From Marixanthomonas sp963974425 (lineage in GTDB: Bacteria; Bacteroidota; Bacteroidia; Flavobacteriales; Flavobacteriaceae): 64,000 bases of DNA. The notes under the pieces were generated by a model, which had not been told where the DNA came from, did not search any database, and saw nothing but the letters and a program-made list of their open reading frames with translations. The stretch lies in the NCBI RefSeq assembly GCF_963974425.1, contig NZ_CAXBCK010000007.1, forward strand, positions 1 through 64,000, read 5' to 3'. Positions 8,253 through 16,244 of this stretch are shown here, in pieces; position 1 is the first letter of the stretch; every line of letters starts with the position of its first letter. Position numbers and translations under genes: made by a program.

Positions 8253-8705
8253 TTAATCTAAAATTTGCGCAGCGTGATCTTTCGTTTTTACTTTTGAAAT
8301 AACACGTTCTACTTTTCCTTCTTCATCAACAATAAATGTCATTCTATGAATACCATCATACTCCCGACCCATAAATTTTTTAGGTCCCCAAACGCCGAAT
8401 GTATTGATTACCTCTTTGTTTTCATCTGCCAATAACGGAAAGGGGAAATCATATTTTTCTTTAAAATTTTTCTGTTTGCGTTCGCTATCCGCACTTACTC
8501 CCAACAATTTGTAGCCTTTATTCTTAAGTTCTTCATAGTTATCCCTAAGGTTACAAGCTTCATTAGTACAACCAGGTGTGTTTGCTTTTGGGTAGAAAAA
8601 AACCACCAACTTGTAGCCTTTATAATCGGTAAGTGATACCGGATTCCCTTCTTGATCGTTAACAGTAAAATTTGGGACTTTGTCCCCTTCTTGTAAGGTT
8701 TTCAT
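8253..8705 (-). CDS. bcp: Thioredoxin-dependent thiol peroxidase (Bcp-type peroxiredoxin)
   Basis: At 150 residues this is the usual length of Bcp/PrxQ. The motif PGCTNEAC holds the peroxidatic Cys46 and resolving Cys51, the five-residue spacing typical of atypical 2-Cys PrxQ enzymes. The preceding KLVVFFYPKANT and later GVWGPKKFMGREYDGIHR segments are family features. It reduces hydrogen peroxide and organic hydroperoxides using thioredoxin in the cytoplasm. It is divergent from nth, with only 30 bp between their start codons, pairing oxidant removal with repair of oxidised DNA bases. Confidence 0.92.
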   Translation of the reverse strand: MKTLQEGDKVPNFTVNDQEGNPVSLTDYKGYKLVVFFYPKANTPGCTNEACNLRDNYEELKNKGYKLLGVSADSERKQKNFKEKYDFPFPLLADENKEVINTFGVWGPKKFMGREYDGIHRMTFIVDEEGKVERVISKVKTKDHAAQILD

Positions 8706-8709
8706 TTGC

Positions 8710-8717
8710 TATTTTTG
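8710..8717 (+). promoter_or_regulatory. Promoter -7 box of nth
   Basis: TATTTTTG matches TAnnTTTG and ends 18 bases before the chosen nth ATG at 8736. TTG at 8691-8693 could be the -33 element, spaced 16 bases. The box supports the ATG at 8736 over a TTG at 8706. Confidence 0.5.
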
Positions 8718-8735
8718 TTTAAAAATAAGCAAAAA

Positions 8736-9395
8736 ATGACGAAACAGGAAAAGGTTGACTTTGTAATCAAGACACTAAAAGAATTGTACCCACAAATACC
8801 AATTCCTCTAGATCATAAAGACCCATATACACTTTTGATTGCAGTCTTACTTTCTGCCCAAAGTACCGATGTTCGAGTGAACAAAATAACCCCTTTACTG
8901 TTTGAAGTCGCAGACAATCCTTATGATATGGTAAAACTATCGGTAGAAGAAATCCGGGAAATTATCAAGCCAGTTGGTTTGTCGCCTATGAAATCTAAAG
9001 GAATCCACGGTCTTTCTGAAATTTTAATCGAAAGCTATAACGGGAAAGTTCCAGCAGATTTTGAAGCGTTAGAATCGCTTCCTGCCGTTGGCCATAAAAC
9101 CGCTAGTGTAGTGATGTCTCAAGCTTTTAATATTCCTGCGTTTCCTGTAGACACACACATACATAGGCTATTATACCGTTGGGGATTTACGACGGGAAAA
9201 AATGTAACACAAACTGAGAAGGATGCCAAACGACTCTTCCCAATGGATTTATGGAATGAACTTCATTTACAAATAATATGGTACGGACGTCATTACTCAC
9301 CAGCACGTGGTTGGGATTTGGAAAAAGATATTATTACTAAAACAATCGGTAGGAAAACAGTTCTGAACGAATATTATAAAAAGAAGAAAAAATAA
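8736..9395 (+). CDS. nth: Endonuclease III (Nth) lacking the iron-sulfur cysteines
   Basis: This 219-residue DNA glycosylase/AP lyase removes oxidised pyrimidines. The helix-hairpin-helix ends in LPAVGHKTA with catalytic Lys121, and the catalytic Asp139 sits in VDTHIHRL. Canonical Nth ends with four cysteines (C-x6-C-x2-C-x5-C) binding a [4Fe-4S] cluster; here the region reads YSPARGWDLEKDIITKTIG, and no cysteine occurs anywhere in the protein. The core fold and catalytic residues are intact, so it is probably active without the cluster. ATG 8736 was chosen because upstream TTG 8706 overlaps the promoter. Confidence 0.9.
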   Translation: MTKQEKVDFVIKTLKELYPQIPIPLDHKDPYTLLIAVLLSAQSTDVRVNKITPLLFEVADNPYDMVKLSVEEIREIIKPVGLSPMKSKGIHGLSEILIESYNGKVPADFEALESLPAVGHKTASVVMSQAFNIPAFPVDTHIHRLLYRWGFTTGKNVTQTEKDAKRLFPMDLWNELHLQIIWYGRHYSPARGWDLEKDIITKTIGRKTVLNEYYKKKKK

Positions 9396-9400
9396 GACAT

Positions 9401-9432
9401 AAAAAACCCCGAAAATTAATTCGGGGCTCTTA
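9401..9432. terminator. Terminator between nth and the small minus-strand ORF
   Basis: CCCCGAA and TTCGGGG pair around AATTAA. The T-run lies on the minus-strand exit side, so it chiefly ends the sigma factor/small-protein transcript; it may also stop nth. Confidence 0.75.
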
Positions 9433-9439
9433 ACAAAGT

Positions 9440-9589
9440 TTAGTTTAGAAGTGCTTCAAACTTCAAATTATAATAATCGTTAACACTTAAAGCCTTTGAA
9501 TAGTCTAGAAGAAACTTAATTGTTTCAACTTTAGGAGCCAGTTTATCCACCTGCTCCTGGTGTGAGGTTTTAGAGTACATTTTTTGCAT
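9440..9589 (-). CDS. 49-residue conserved small protein downstream of the sigma factor
   Basis: The ORF encodes MQKMYSKTSHQEQVDKLAPK followed by VETIKFLLDYSKALSVNDYY and ends FEALLN. It lies about 60 bp after the ECF sigma gene on the same strand and ends just before a terminator. The 'ETIKFLLDYSKALSV' core resembles short proteins I recall beside this sigma factor in other flavobacteria, which argues for a real gene rather than a chance ORF. It is short, helical and without a membrane segment. A role as a regulator or partner of the sigma factor is a guess from position only. Confidence 0.6.
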   Translation of the reverse strand: MQKMYSKTSHQEQVDKLAPKVETIKFLLDYSKALSVNDYYNLKFEALLN

Positions 9590-9647
9590 AAAGAGTCGTT
9601 TTGTGGTTAATGTTATTTATTAACGCCCAAAAAAACAATTTATTGTA

Positions 9648-10232
9648 TTAATTTGTCAACACAATATTATGCTTATCAATTACCTTCCGCAAGTTAATAA
9701 GTGCATATCGCATTCTTCCTAATGCCGTATTAATACTTACATCGGTTTGTAAGCTAATTTCTTTAAAGCTCATTTCTTTATAAATACGCATAACGAGCAC
9801 TTCTTTTTGGTCTTCGGGTAGCTCTTCAATCAACCTTCTAACATCGTTCTCTACCTGCCCTTTTATTATTTGCTTTTCTGCATTTAAAGCGCCATCGGAG
9901 AGTACCGAGAAAATATTAAAATCGTCTTTATTTTCAAATTTTGGCATGCGGTTATTTTTTCTGAAATAATCTATAACCAAATTATGAGCAATACGCATAA
10001 CCCAAGGTAAAAATTTTCCTTCTTCGTTATACTTACCTCGCTTTAAAGAGCGAATAACCTTTATAAAAGTATCCTGAAAAATATCTTCAGTGACATCTCT
10101 ATTATAGACTTTAGAATAAATAAAACTGTAAATCCTTTGTTTGTGGCGGGTAATTAAATGAGAGAGTGCAGATTCATCACCATTTATGTAAGCACTAACC
10201 AATACTGCATCCGTATGGGTGTTCGTTTTCAT
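9648..10232 (-). CDS. ECF-type RNA polymerase sigma factor
   Basis: A 194-residue sigma-70 family protein of ECF architecture. Region 2 (about 20-90) includes 'DVTEDIFQDTFIKVIRSL' for promoter melting and core binding and 'WVMRIAHNLVIDYFRKN'. Region 4 (about 130-185) contains a helix-turn-helix, 'KEMSFKEISLQTDVSINTAL'. No anti-sigma gene is adjacent; a 49-residue small protein follows instead. Among flavobacteria an ECF sigma gene divergent from uvrA is a familiar arrangement. The regulon is unknown. Confidence 0.9.
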   Translation of the reverse strand: MKTNTHTDAVLVSAYINGDESALSHLITRHKQRIYSFIYSKVYNRDVTEDIFQDTFIKVIRSLKRGKYNEEGKFLPWVMRIAHNLVIDYFRKNNRMPKFENKDDFNIFSVLSDGALNAEKQIIKGQVENDVRRLIEELPEDQKEVLVMRIYKEMSFKEISLQTDVSINTALGRMRYALINLRKVIDKHNIVLTN

Positions 10233-10450
10233 ATCAATACTTTTTAAGTTAACAACTAGCCTTGTTAAGGCTATTTAGTCGTTTTGGTTTTTAGTGTAAA
10301 AAGTAATAATATGCTATAGGCAATAAATTTTAAAATTGTCGTTGTGAGCCGTAAATATAACAACAAAGAAACGTGAAATGCAAATAAAACATAAAATTTT
10401 CCTAAAAAAATTATAATATCGGCACATGTGTAATCCCCATTTCTATGTAG

Positions 10451-10458
10451 TATCTTTG
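10451..10458 (+). promoter_or_regulatory. Promoter -7 box of uvrA
   Basis: TATCTTTG is an exact TAnnTTTG match, 30 bases before the uvrA start. No ideal -33 TTTG is visible. Confidence 0.5.
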
Positions 10459-10488
10459 CAAAATCTTACCTAAAAAGAATCTTTTATT

Positions 10489-13266
10489 TTGAATATTGAC
10501 ACTTTAGATACTAAAAAGAACATCCTAATTAAGGGAGCAAAACTTCATAATCTAAAAAATATTGATGTTGCTATACCCAGAAATAAATTAGTAGTAATAA
10601 CCGGTCTTTCCGGAAGTGGTAAATCCAGCTTAGCCTTCGATACCCTCTATGCTGAAGGTCAACGTCGTTATGTAGAAAGTCTTTCTTCCTATGCTCGCCA
10701 ATTTTTAGGGCGATTAGATAAACCAAAAGTAGATTCCATTAAAGGGATTGCTCCGGCTATTGCCATTGAACAAAAAGTAAATTCCACTAATCCACGTTCA
10801 ACGGTAGGTACTTCAACCGAAATTTATGATTACCTAAAACTTCTTTACACTAGAATTGGCCACACATTTTCACCAATTTCTGGAGATGAAGTAAAAAAAG
10901 ATACGGTAACCGATGTTATAAATTACATTAAATCCTTTTCAGAAGGTGAAAAAATGCTCCTCCTCGCTCCTATTTTTTTAGAAGAAGGACGCACGATGAA
11001 GAACAAAATTCAAGCATTAGCCCAACAAGGATATGCTCGGGTAAAAAATAAAGATAGGGTAATTCGTATTGATGAATTGGAGGACAAACAAATTTCAAAA
11101 AAACTTCAATTAGTTGTAGATCGTATTATTACCAAAGATGACGAAGACTTTTATAATCGTTTAGCCGACGCTATTGAAATGGCTTTCTACGAAGGAAAAG
11201 GTGAATTATACATTGAAAAACTAAGTGATAATTCTAGTAAGGAGTTCAATAATCGTTTTGAGGCCGATGGGATGACTTTTTTAGAACCGAACGTACATCT
11301 TTTCAGTTTTAACAATCCCTACGGAGCCTGCCCCAATTGTGAAGGCTACGGAGATGTAATTGGCATTGATGACGACTTGGTGATACCTAATACGTCACTT
11401 TCTATCTATGAAAACGCAATTTTTCCATGGCGCGGTGATAGTATGAGTTGGTACCGAGACCAATTGGTCAATAACGCATATAAATTCGATTTCCCTATTC
11501 ACAAACCTTGGTTCGAACTCACTGAAGAACAAAAACAATTGGTTTGGGACGGAAATAAATACTTTGAAGGCTTAAACGACTTCTTTTCTTTTTTAGAATC
11601 GAAAAGTTATAAAATACAGAACCGAGTCATGCTTTCTCGCTACCGTGGTAAAACAAAATGTAATGTTTGTAACGGAAAACGACTACGTCCAGAAGCAAGC
11701 TATGTAAAAGTGGGCGGAAAAGCCCTTCAAGAATTAGTGGAGCTTCCACTTGAAAAGTTAGCTATCTTTTTTAAAGAATTACAATTAAACGAATACGATA
11801 CGAACGTATCCAAAAGGCTGTTGCTTGAAATAAACAACCGTCTTCAATTTTTAATGGATGTCGGACTGAGCTACCTGACTCTGAACCGAAAAAGTAACAC
11901 GCTTTCCGGAGGAGAATCACAACGAATTAATTTAGCCACTTCGTTGGGCAGTAGCTTGGTCGGCTCCATGTATATTCTTGATGAGCCCAGCATCGGTCTG
12001 CATCCAAAAGATACTGAGCGATTAATAGAAGTTTTAAAATCCTTACGGGATTTAGGTAATACCGTTATTGTCGTGGAGCACGATGAAGATATTATGAAAG
12101 CTGCCGATGAAGTTATAGACATTGGTCCAGAAGCAGGAACCTTTGGCGGTGAAGTAGTTTCAACCGGAACGTTTAAAGATATTTTGAAATCTGATTCCCT
12201 TACAGCAAAATACTTAAATGGCACCATGGAGATTGAAGTTCCTAAAAAACGCCGCAGTTGGAAAGAAAGCATTAAAGTAATCGGTGCGCGGCAAAATAAT
12301 TTAAAAAATATAGACGCAGAATTCCCGTTAGGTGTTTTTACAGCTGTCACCGGTGTTTCAGGAAGTGGTAAAAGTACCTTGGTTAAGAAGATTCTATATC
12401 CAGCTATGCTACGAAAAATTGGTGGCTATGGTGAAAAACCGGGTCAGTTTTCAGAATTAAAAGGAAATTTCAACAACATCAAGAACATTGAATTTGTTGA
12501 TCAGAATCCAATTGGTCGTTCGAGCCGAAGTAATCCTGTAACGTATATAAAAGCATATGACGATATAAGGAATCTATTTGCATCACAGAAACTTTCAAAA
12601 ATACGAAACTATAAAGCCAAGCATTTCAGTTTTAATGTAGATGGCGGGCGTTGTGAGACGTGTAAAGGTGATGGCGAAGTGACAATAGAGATGCAGTTTA
12701 TGGCCGATGTACATCTAGAATGTGAAACATGTAATGGCAAACGCTTCAAAAAAGAGATTCTAGAAGTGAATTTTGAAAATAAGAATATTGATGATATCCT
12801 AACCATGACGGTTGATGATGCTATTTCATTCTTTAAAAAACACGAAGAGAAAAAAATAACCAAAAAATTAAAGCCTCTGCAAGATGTAGGTTTAGGATAT
12901 GTACAATTAGGTCAAAGCTCCTCTACCCTTTCAGGTGGTGAGGCGCAACGTATTAAACTGGCATCCTTTTTAATTAAAGGTACCACAAAGGATAAAGCCC
13001 TCTTTATTTTTGATGAACCTACTACTGGGCTTCATTTTCACGATATCAAAAAACTGTTGGCATCATTCTACGCTTTATTAGAAAAAGGCCATACCGTTAT
13101 CGTTGTAGAGCATAATATGGAGTTGGTAAAATGCGCCGACCATATTATAGACCTCGGCCCAGAAGGTGGTGAAAAAGGAGGACAAGTAGTAGCAGAAGGC
13201 ACTCCTGAAGAAGTAGCGAGAAACAAAAAATCATTTACAGCTACTTATCTAAAAGAGAAGATTTAA
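10489..13266 (+). CDS. uvrA: UvrABC excinuclease subunit A
   Basis: This 925-residue nucleotide excision repair damage sensor has two ABC ATPase halves. The first Walker A is GLSGSGKSS (39-47) and the second VSGSGKST is near 624; the signatures are LSGGESQRI and LSGGEAQRIKL. The CxxC pair in CNVCNGKRL and the C-terminal zinc module (CETCKGDGE ... CETCNGKRF) are present. In the first zinc module the leading CxxC is replaced (RFEADGM), leaving only CPNC, so that zinc site is probably lost. The start is TTG 10489; no in-frame ATG fits. UvrA loads UvrB on bulky lesions. It is followed by a strong terminator. Confidence 0.95.
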   Translation: MNIDTLDTKKNILIKGAKLHNLKNIDVAIPRNKLVVITGLSGSGKSSLAFDTLYAEGQRRYVESLSSYARQFLGRLDKPKVDSIKGIAPAIAIEQKVNSTNPRSTVGTSTEIYDYLKLLYTRIGHTFSPISGDEVKKDTVTDVINYIKSFSEGEKMLLLAPIFLEEGRTMKNKIQALAQQGYARVKNKDRVIRIDELEDKQISKKLQLVVDRIITKDDEDFYNRLADAIEMAFYEGKGELYIEKLSDNSSKEFNNRFEADGMTFLEPNVHLFSFNNPYGACPNCEGYGDVIGIDDDLVIPNTSLSIYENAIFPWRGDSMSWYRDQLVNNAYKFDFPIHKPWFELTEEQKQLVWDGNKYFEGLNDFFSFLESKSYKIQNRVMLSRYRGKTKCNVCNGKRLRPEASYVKVGGKALQELVELPLEKLAIFFKELQLNEYDTNVSKRLLLEINNRLQFLMDVGLSYLTLNRKSNTLSGGESQRINLATSLGSSLVGSMYILDEPSIGLHPKDTERLIEVLKSLRDLGNTVIVVEHDEDIMKAADEVIDIGPEAGTFGGEVVSTGTFKDILKSDSLTAKYLNGTMEIEVPKKRRSWKESIKVIGARQNNLKNIDAEFPLGVFTAVTGVSGSGKSTLVKKILYPAMLRKIGGYGEKPGQFSELKGNFNNIKNIEFVDQNPIGRSSRSNPVTYIKAYDDIRNLFASQKLSKIRNYKAKHFSFNVDGGRCETCKGDGEVTIEMQFMADVHLECETCNGKRFKKEILEVNFENKNIDDILTMTVDDAISFFKKHEEKKITKKLKPLQDVGLGYVQLGQSSSTLSGGEAQRIKLASFLIKGTTKDKALFIFDEPTTGLHFHDIKKLLASFYALLEKGHTVIVVEHNMELVKCADHIIDLGPEGGEKGGQVVAEGTPEEVARNKKSFTATYLKEKI

Positions 13267-13344
13267 TCAGTACTATTTTTTGGCATAAAGATTGAAAGCT
13301 ATTAAATAAGAAATATTTAGTTTTTTATCGATTAGTTTTTAGTT

Positions 13345-13388
13345 AAACCCCGGAGTTTCTTTTACAAGAAAAGCCGGGGTTTTATTTA
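13345..13388 (+). terminator. uvrA terminator
   Basis: AAACCCCGG and CCGGGGTTT pair around a loop that itself pairs (TTTCTTTTACAAGAAA), followed by TTTATTTATT. The rest of 13267-13575 holds only this hairpin and the sigma-54-like site. Confidence 0.8.
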
Positions 13389-13496
13389 TTCTATCCTTTC
13401 CTTAGCAATAAACAGACATTAGGGATTGAAGTTGAAAAAATAAAAACAGTAAACTCATCAACATAACATTAATTGATAATCAACTGGTTACAAAAC

Positions 13497-13512
13497 TTGG
13501 CACGATGATTGT
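13497..13512 (+). promoter_or_regulatory. Sigma-54-like promoter
   Basis: TTGGCACGATGATTGT matches the -24/-12 sigma-54 pattern TTGGCACG-N4-TTGC with only the last base differing. It lies 63 bases before the start of the secreted basic protein gene at 13576. No TAnnTTTG box was found in this gap. Sigma-54 promoters need an enhancer-binding activator, which is not encoded in the window. Confidence 0.55.
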
Positions 13513-13575
13513 TTCGTAATAAATGTACCGAGCTGACCAAAAATTTAAAGCAAGTACAACTTAAAAACCTCTATT

Positions 13576-14883
13576 ATGAAAAAAGTAACCTTATTCTTAT
13601 TCAGTATTTTTCTAGTAAGTCTTACTGCAACAGCAAAAAGTAACGCTTCAGAAGAAATTGCAAATTACAGTTACGATGGAAAATCGTATGTGTTTGTAGA
13701 AGGAGATGTTGAATTTTCAGTATTTCCAGATGGTCAGTTTGATTTTGTGTATTTAGGTCAAAACCGGAGTAATGTAAATGTAAACGTAAATACACGAAAT
13801 GTAAATATTTCATTTAACGGCGGATATGATTATGAAGCATATGTACAATATGATGATTATGGTGCCGTGATTCAAGTGGAAGAAATTCCTATTTATTATG
13901 ACGAATACGGCCGTGTAGCCCAAGTAGGTAATACCGAAATACGCTATAACGACAGACGTATTGTGCGTGTTGGAGGCTTACATGTAGTTTATAACCATTA
14001 CGGGCATTTTTCGCACGTTACTGGATATATAAATTTATGGACTCCAAGATATGTTTATCGTCCATGGCACGTATATTATGCAAGACCGTATTATTCAAAC
14101 TGTGTTGTATATGATAATCCTTATAGAAGATATTATAGTCCACACCGTTATAGTTGGGTAAAGCATAGAAAGTATTATAACAATAGACATCGTGTAGCCT
14201 ACAACAATAGTAGAAGAAACTTTTATCGTCCAGGTAGTCGTACACATTATAAAAATGGTCGTGTAACAAAACGTAGTGATTATAACCCAAACCGACGTAA
14301 TACCTACGCCACAGAGAACCCACGCAGAAATAACGTGAATAGAAGTAACATTACACGTACTAATAATCGTGCATCAGTTGCTAAAGGAACAAGTTCTCGG
14401 GGGAATACAAAAACGGTGCGAAGTTCGTCATCTAGTAATAAACGAAATGTTATTTCTAGTAACAATACGAAAAGATCAAGTACTGTACGGAAGTCAACCG
14501 TTAGTAATAATCGAAATAGCTCTTCTAGTCGTAATGTAATTTCTAAAACAAGTTCTACTAGAAGCTCTAAACCTAAATCGACTATAAATAATAGAAGTCG
14601 AACAACCACGAGTAATACAAAAAGTGTTTCACGAAGTAGCACGCCTCGAAAAGTGAGTACTAATAGAACTCAAAGTATAAACAAACGTACAAGCAGTTCA
14701 AATAAAAGAAAGGCTGTTTCACAAAATAAAAGAACAAGTACAAATAATAAAACCTACCGTTCTAGTACTCCAAAAAGAAGTACTGCAAAACGCAGCAGCT
14801 CGGTAAAAAGATCTAATTCTAGTGGAACTAGTAAAAGTAGCCGATCGTCTTCAAGCAACAGTAGACAAAGAGGCCGCGGATAA
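13576..14883 (+). CDS. Secreted basic protein with Ser/Arg/Asn/Thr-rich tail
   Basis: Residues 1-20 are a signal peptide (MKKVTLFLFSIFLVSLTATA). Residues about 25-155 form a beta-rich part with alternating 'YYDEYGRVAQVG' and 'YNHYGHFSHVTG' strands, followed by a Tyr/His/Arg-rich stretch to about 215. The last 200 residues are low complexity, almost only Ser, Asn, Arg, Lys and Thr, giving a strong positive charge. The family is not recognised beyond similar flavobacterial secreted proteins. The tail could bind polyanions such as DNA or cell-surface polysaccharide, but that is inference. The gene stands alone between terminators and has a sigma-54-like promoter. Confidence 0.75.
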   Translation: MKKVTLFLFSIFLVSLTATAKSNASEEIANYSYDGKSYVFVEGDVEFSVFPDGQFDFVYLGQNRSNVNVNVNTRNVNISFNGGYDYEAYVQYDDYGAVIQVEEIPIYYDEYGRVAQVGNTEIRYNDRRIVRVGGLHVVYNHYGHFSHVTGYINLWTPRYVYRPWHVYYARPYYSNCVVYDNPYRRYYSPHRYSWVKHRKYYNNRHRVAYNNSRRNFYRPGSRTHYKNGRVTKRSDYNPNRRNTYATENPRRNNVNRSNITRTNNRASVAKGTSSRGNTKTVRSSSSSNKRNVISSNNTKRSSTVRKSTVSNNRNSSSSRNVISKTSSTRSSKPKSTINNRSRTTTSNTKSVSRSSTPRKVSTNRTQSINKRTSSSNKRKAVSQNKRTSTNNKTYRSSTPKRSTAKRSSSVKRSNSSGTSKSSRSSSSNSRQRGRG

Positions 14884-14907
14884 TAAAAGTTTTTGGTTGG
14901 TTAGTTA

Positions 14908-14943
14908 GAAACCCCTGTTAAGCGAAAGTTTAGCGGGGGTTTC
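14908..14943. terminator. Terminator between convergent genes
   Basis: GAAACCCC and GGGGGTTTC pair around a GTTAAGCGAAAGTTTAGC loop; it serves the secreted basic protein gene and the convergent glycosyltransferase gene. Confidence 0.75.
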
Positions 14944-14951
14944 GCATTTTA

Positions 14952-16238
14952 TTACCCAGCAACCTTTTGTATAACTTCAGCCATATGTTTCGTCAAGCTT
15001 CTACGACTGTATTTTGAAATATTTTTTGAATTCACTCCTAATGCTTCTTTTTTATATTCAGAATATAATTGTAAAATATTAGACTTCAGTTTTTCCTTTT
15101 CTGAATAGTTGAAAAACTGACCGCTTTCAGTTTCTATAATTAGCTTTTCAATATCACTCCCTTTTGGCCCCAAAGCAATAATAGGCCTTTTTGCCACCAA
15201 GTATTCAAACAACTTACCTGGAATGATAGCACGGGTTTCTGGGCGGTCTATTTCAAGAAGTAAAAGTACCTGAGCATTGTGCTGCATTTGTAAAGCTTCA
15301 GAATGCGAAACATAACCTAGCAACCTTAAATTATCTTTTAATCCTTGCTTTTTAATGCTTTCAACCACACTTTCACTTATAGTTCCTGCGAGTGTTAATT
15401 GAAAATCAGCAGCAAATTTTTCATTTACTGAAACCAATTTTGAAAGTACGTTCCATAGAACAGAAGGATTGCGTTCGCTTAATAAAGAACCAACATGTAC
15501 AATGGAAAATTTGATGTCAAGTTCCGGTGTGATTTTTTCTCTAATTTCGTATCCGTTTGTAATTACTTCAATCGGTTTTTTAGTAATTTCCTGAAATTCT
15601 TTTTTGGTCGTTGGGCTGGTTACTGTAATTAAGTCAGCGCTTTTTAAAACTTCAGCTTCCAATTGTTTATGCCTTTTTTCTGAAGCTTTAGTAAGCCGTA
15701 ACGATTTATGATAATGTATGGTCGTCCACGGATCTCTAAAATCGGCAATCCACGGAAGTTTTGTTTTCTTTTGTAATTCAAGACCAATTAAATGAAGACT
15801 GTGTGGTGGTCCCGTTGTAATTATTGTATCGATTGAATTTTCTGAAAGATATGTTTTCAGAAAATTTACAGAAGGCTTTACCCACCCTACCCGAGCATCT
15901 GGAATAAAGAAGTTTCCACGAATAAAAAGTAACAGCTTCTCTACAGTAGATTGTTTTTTTTCAGAAATAATCCCACTACTTATTTGTGATGTTTTCTTTT
16001 TAGAGAGTAGTTTAGCAAACTTATAGGGTTCGTTTACGGGATGTTTCAGAATTTCTATATCATTGGGTACATCGGCTTCAAAGCTTGTATCAATTAATGG
16101 GTAATGAGGGTTTTCTGGCACATAGACAACTGGCTCAATCCCGAATTCTTTAAAGTATTTTACAAAGTTAAGCCAACGTTGAACGCCTGGTCCACCTGCT
16201 GGAGGCCAATAATAGGTTATAATTAAGACTTTTCTCAT
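14952..16238 (-). CDS. Glycosyltransferase family 4-like protein
   Basis: A 428-residue GT-B glycosyltransferase. The N-terminal acceptor domain opens with ITYYWPPAGGPGVQRW, typical of group 1/4 transferases. The C-terminal donor-binding domain has 'SIVHVGSLLSERNPS' and the EIDRPETRAIIPGKLFEYL stretch with the E(x)7E-like arrangement that binds the nucleotide-sugar. It would add a sugar to a surface glycan or glycolipid at the inner face of the cytoplasmic membrane. ATG 16238 was chosen; the TTG at 16244 abuts the stop of the upstream YfhO gene. The two genes form a tight pair. Confidence 0.85.
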   Translation of the reverse strand: MRKVLIITYYWPPAGGPGVQRWLNFVKYFKEFGIEPVVYVPENPHYPLIDTSFEADVPNDIEILKHPVNEPYKFAKLLSKKKTSQISSGIISEKKQSTVEKLLLFIRGNFFIPDARVGWVKPSVNFLKTYLSENSIDTIITTGPPHSLHLIGLELQKKTKLPWIADFRDPWTTIHYHKSLRLTKASEKRHKQLEAEVLKSADLITVTSPTTKKEFQEITKKPIEVITNGYEIREKITPELDIKFSIVHVGSLLSERNPSVLWNVLSKLVSVNEKFAADFQLTLAGTISESVVESIKKQGLKDNLRLLGYVSHSEALQMQHNAQVLLLLEIDRPETRAIIPGKLFEYLVAKRPIIALGPKGSDIEKLIIETESGQFFNYSEKEKLKSNILQLYSEYKKEALGVNSKNISKYSRRSLTKHMAEVIQKVAG

Positions 16239-16244
16239 AACCAA

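Noticed and set aside
8087..8302. 71-residue plus-strand ORF overlapping the end of the 6736 gene
   Set aside because: It runs through the terminator hairpin and into bcp on the other strand; no start signals and no protein-like composition.
11871..12863. Minus-strand ORFs opposite uvrA
   Set aside because: uvrA is complete with all ATPase motifs; these are antisense shadows.
14018..14642. Two minus-strand ORFs of 101 and 112 residues opposite the basic tail
   Set aside because: They mirror the low-complexity Ser/Arg codons of the real gene, giving Leu/Tyr/Asp-rich nonsense.
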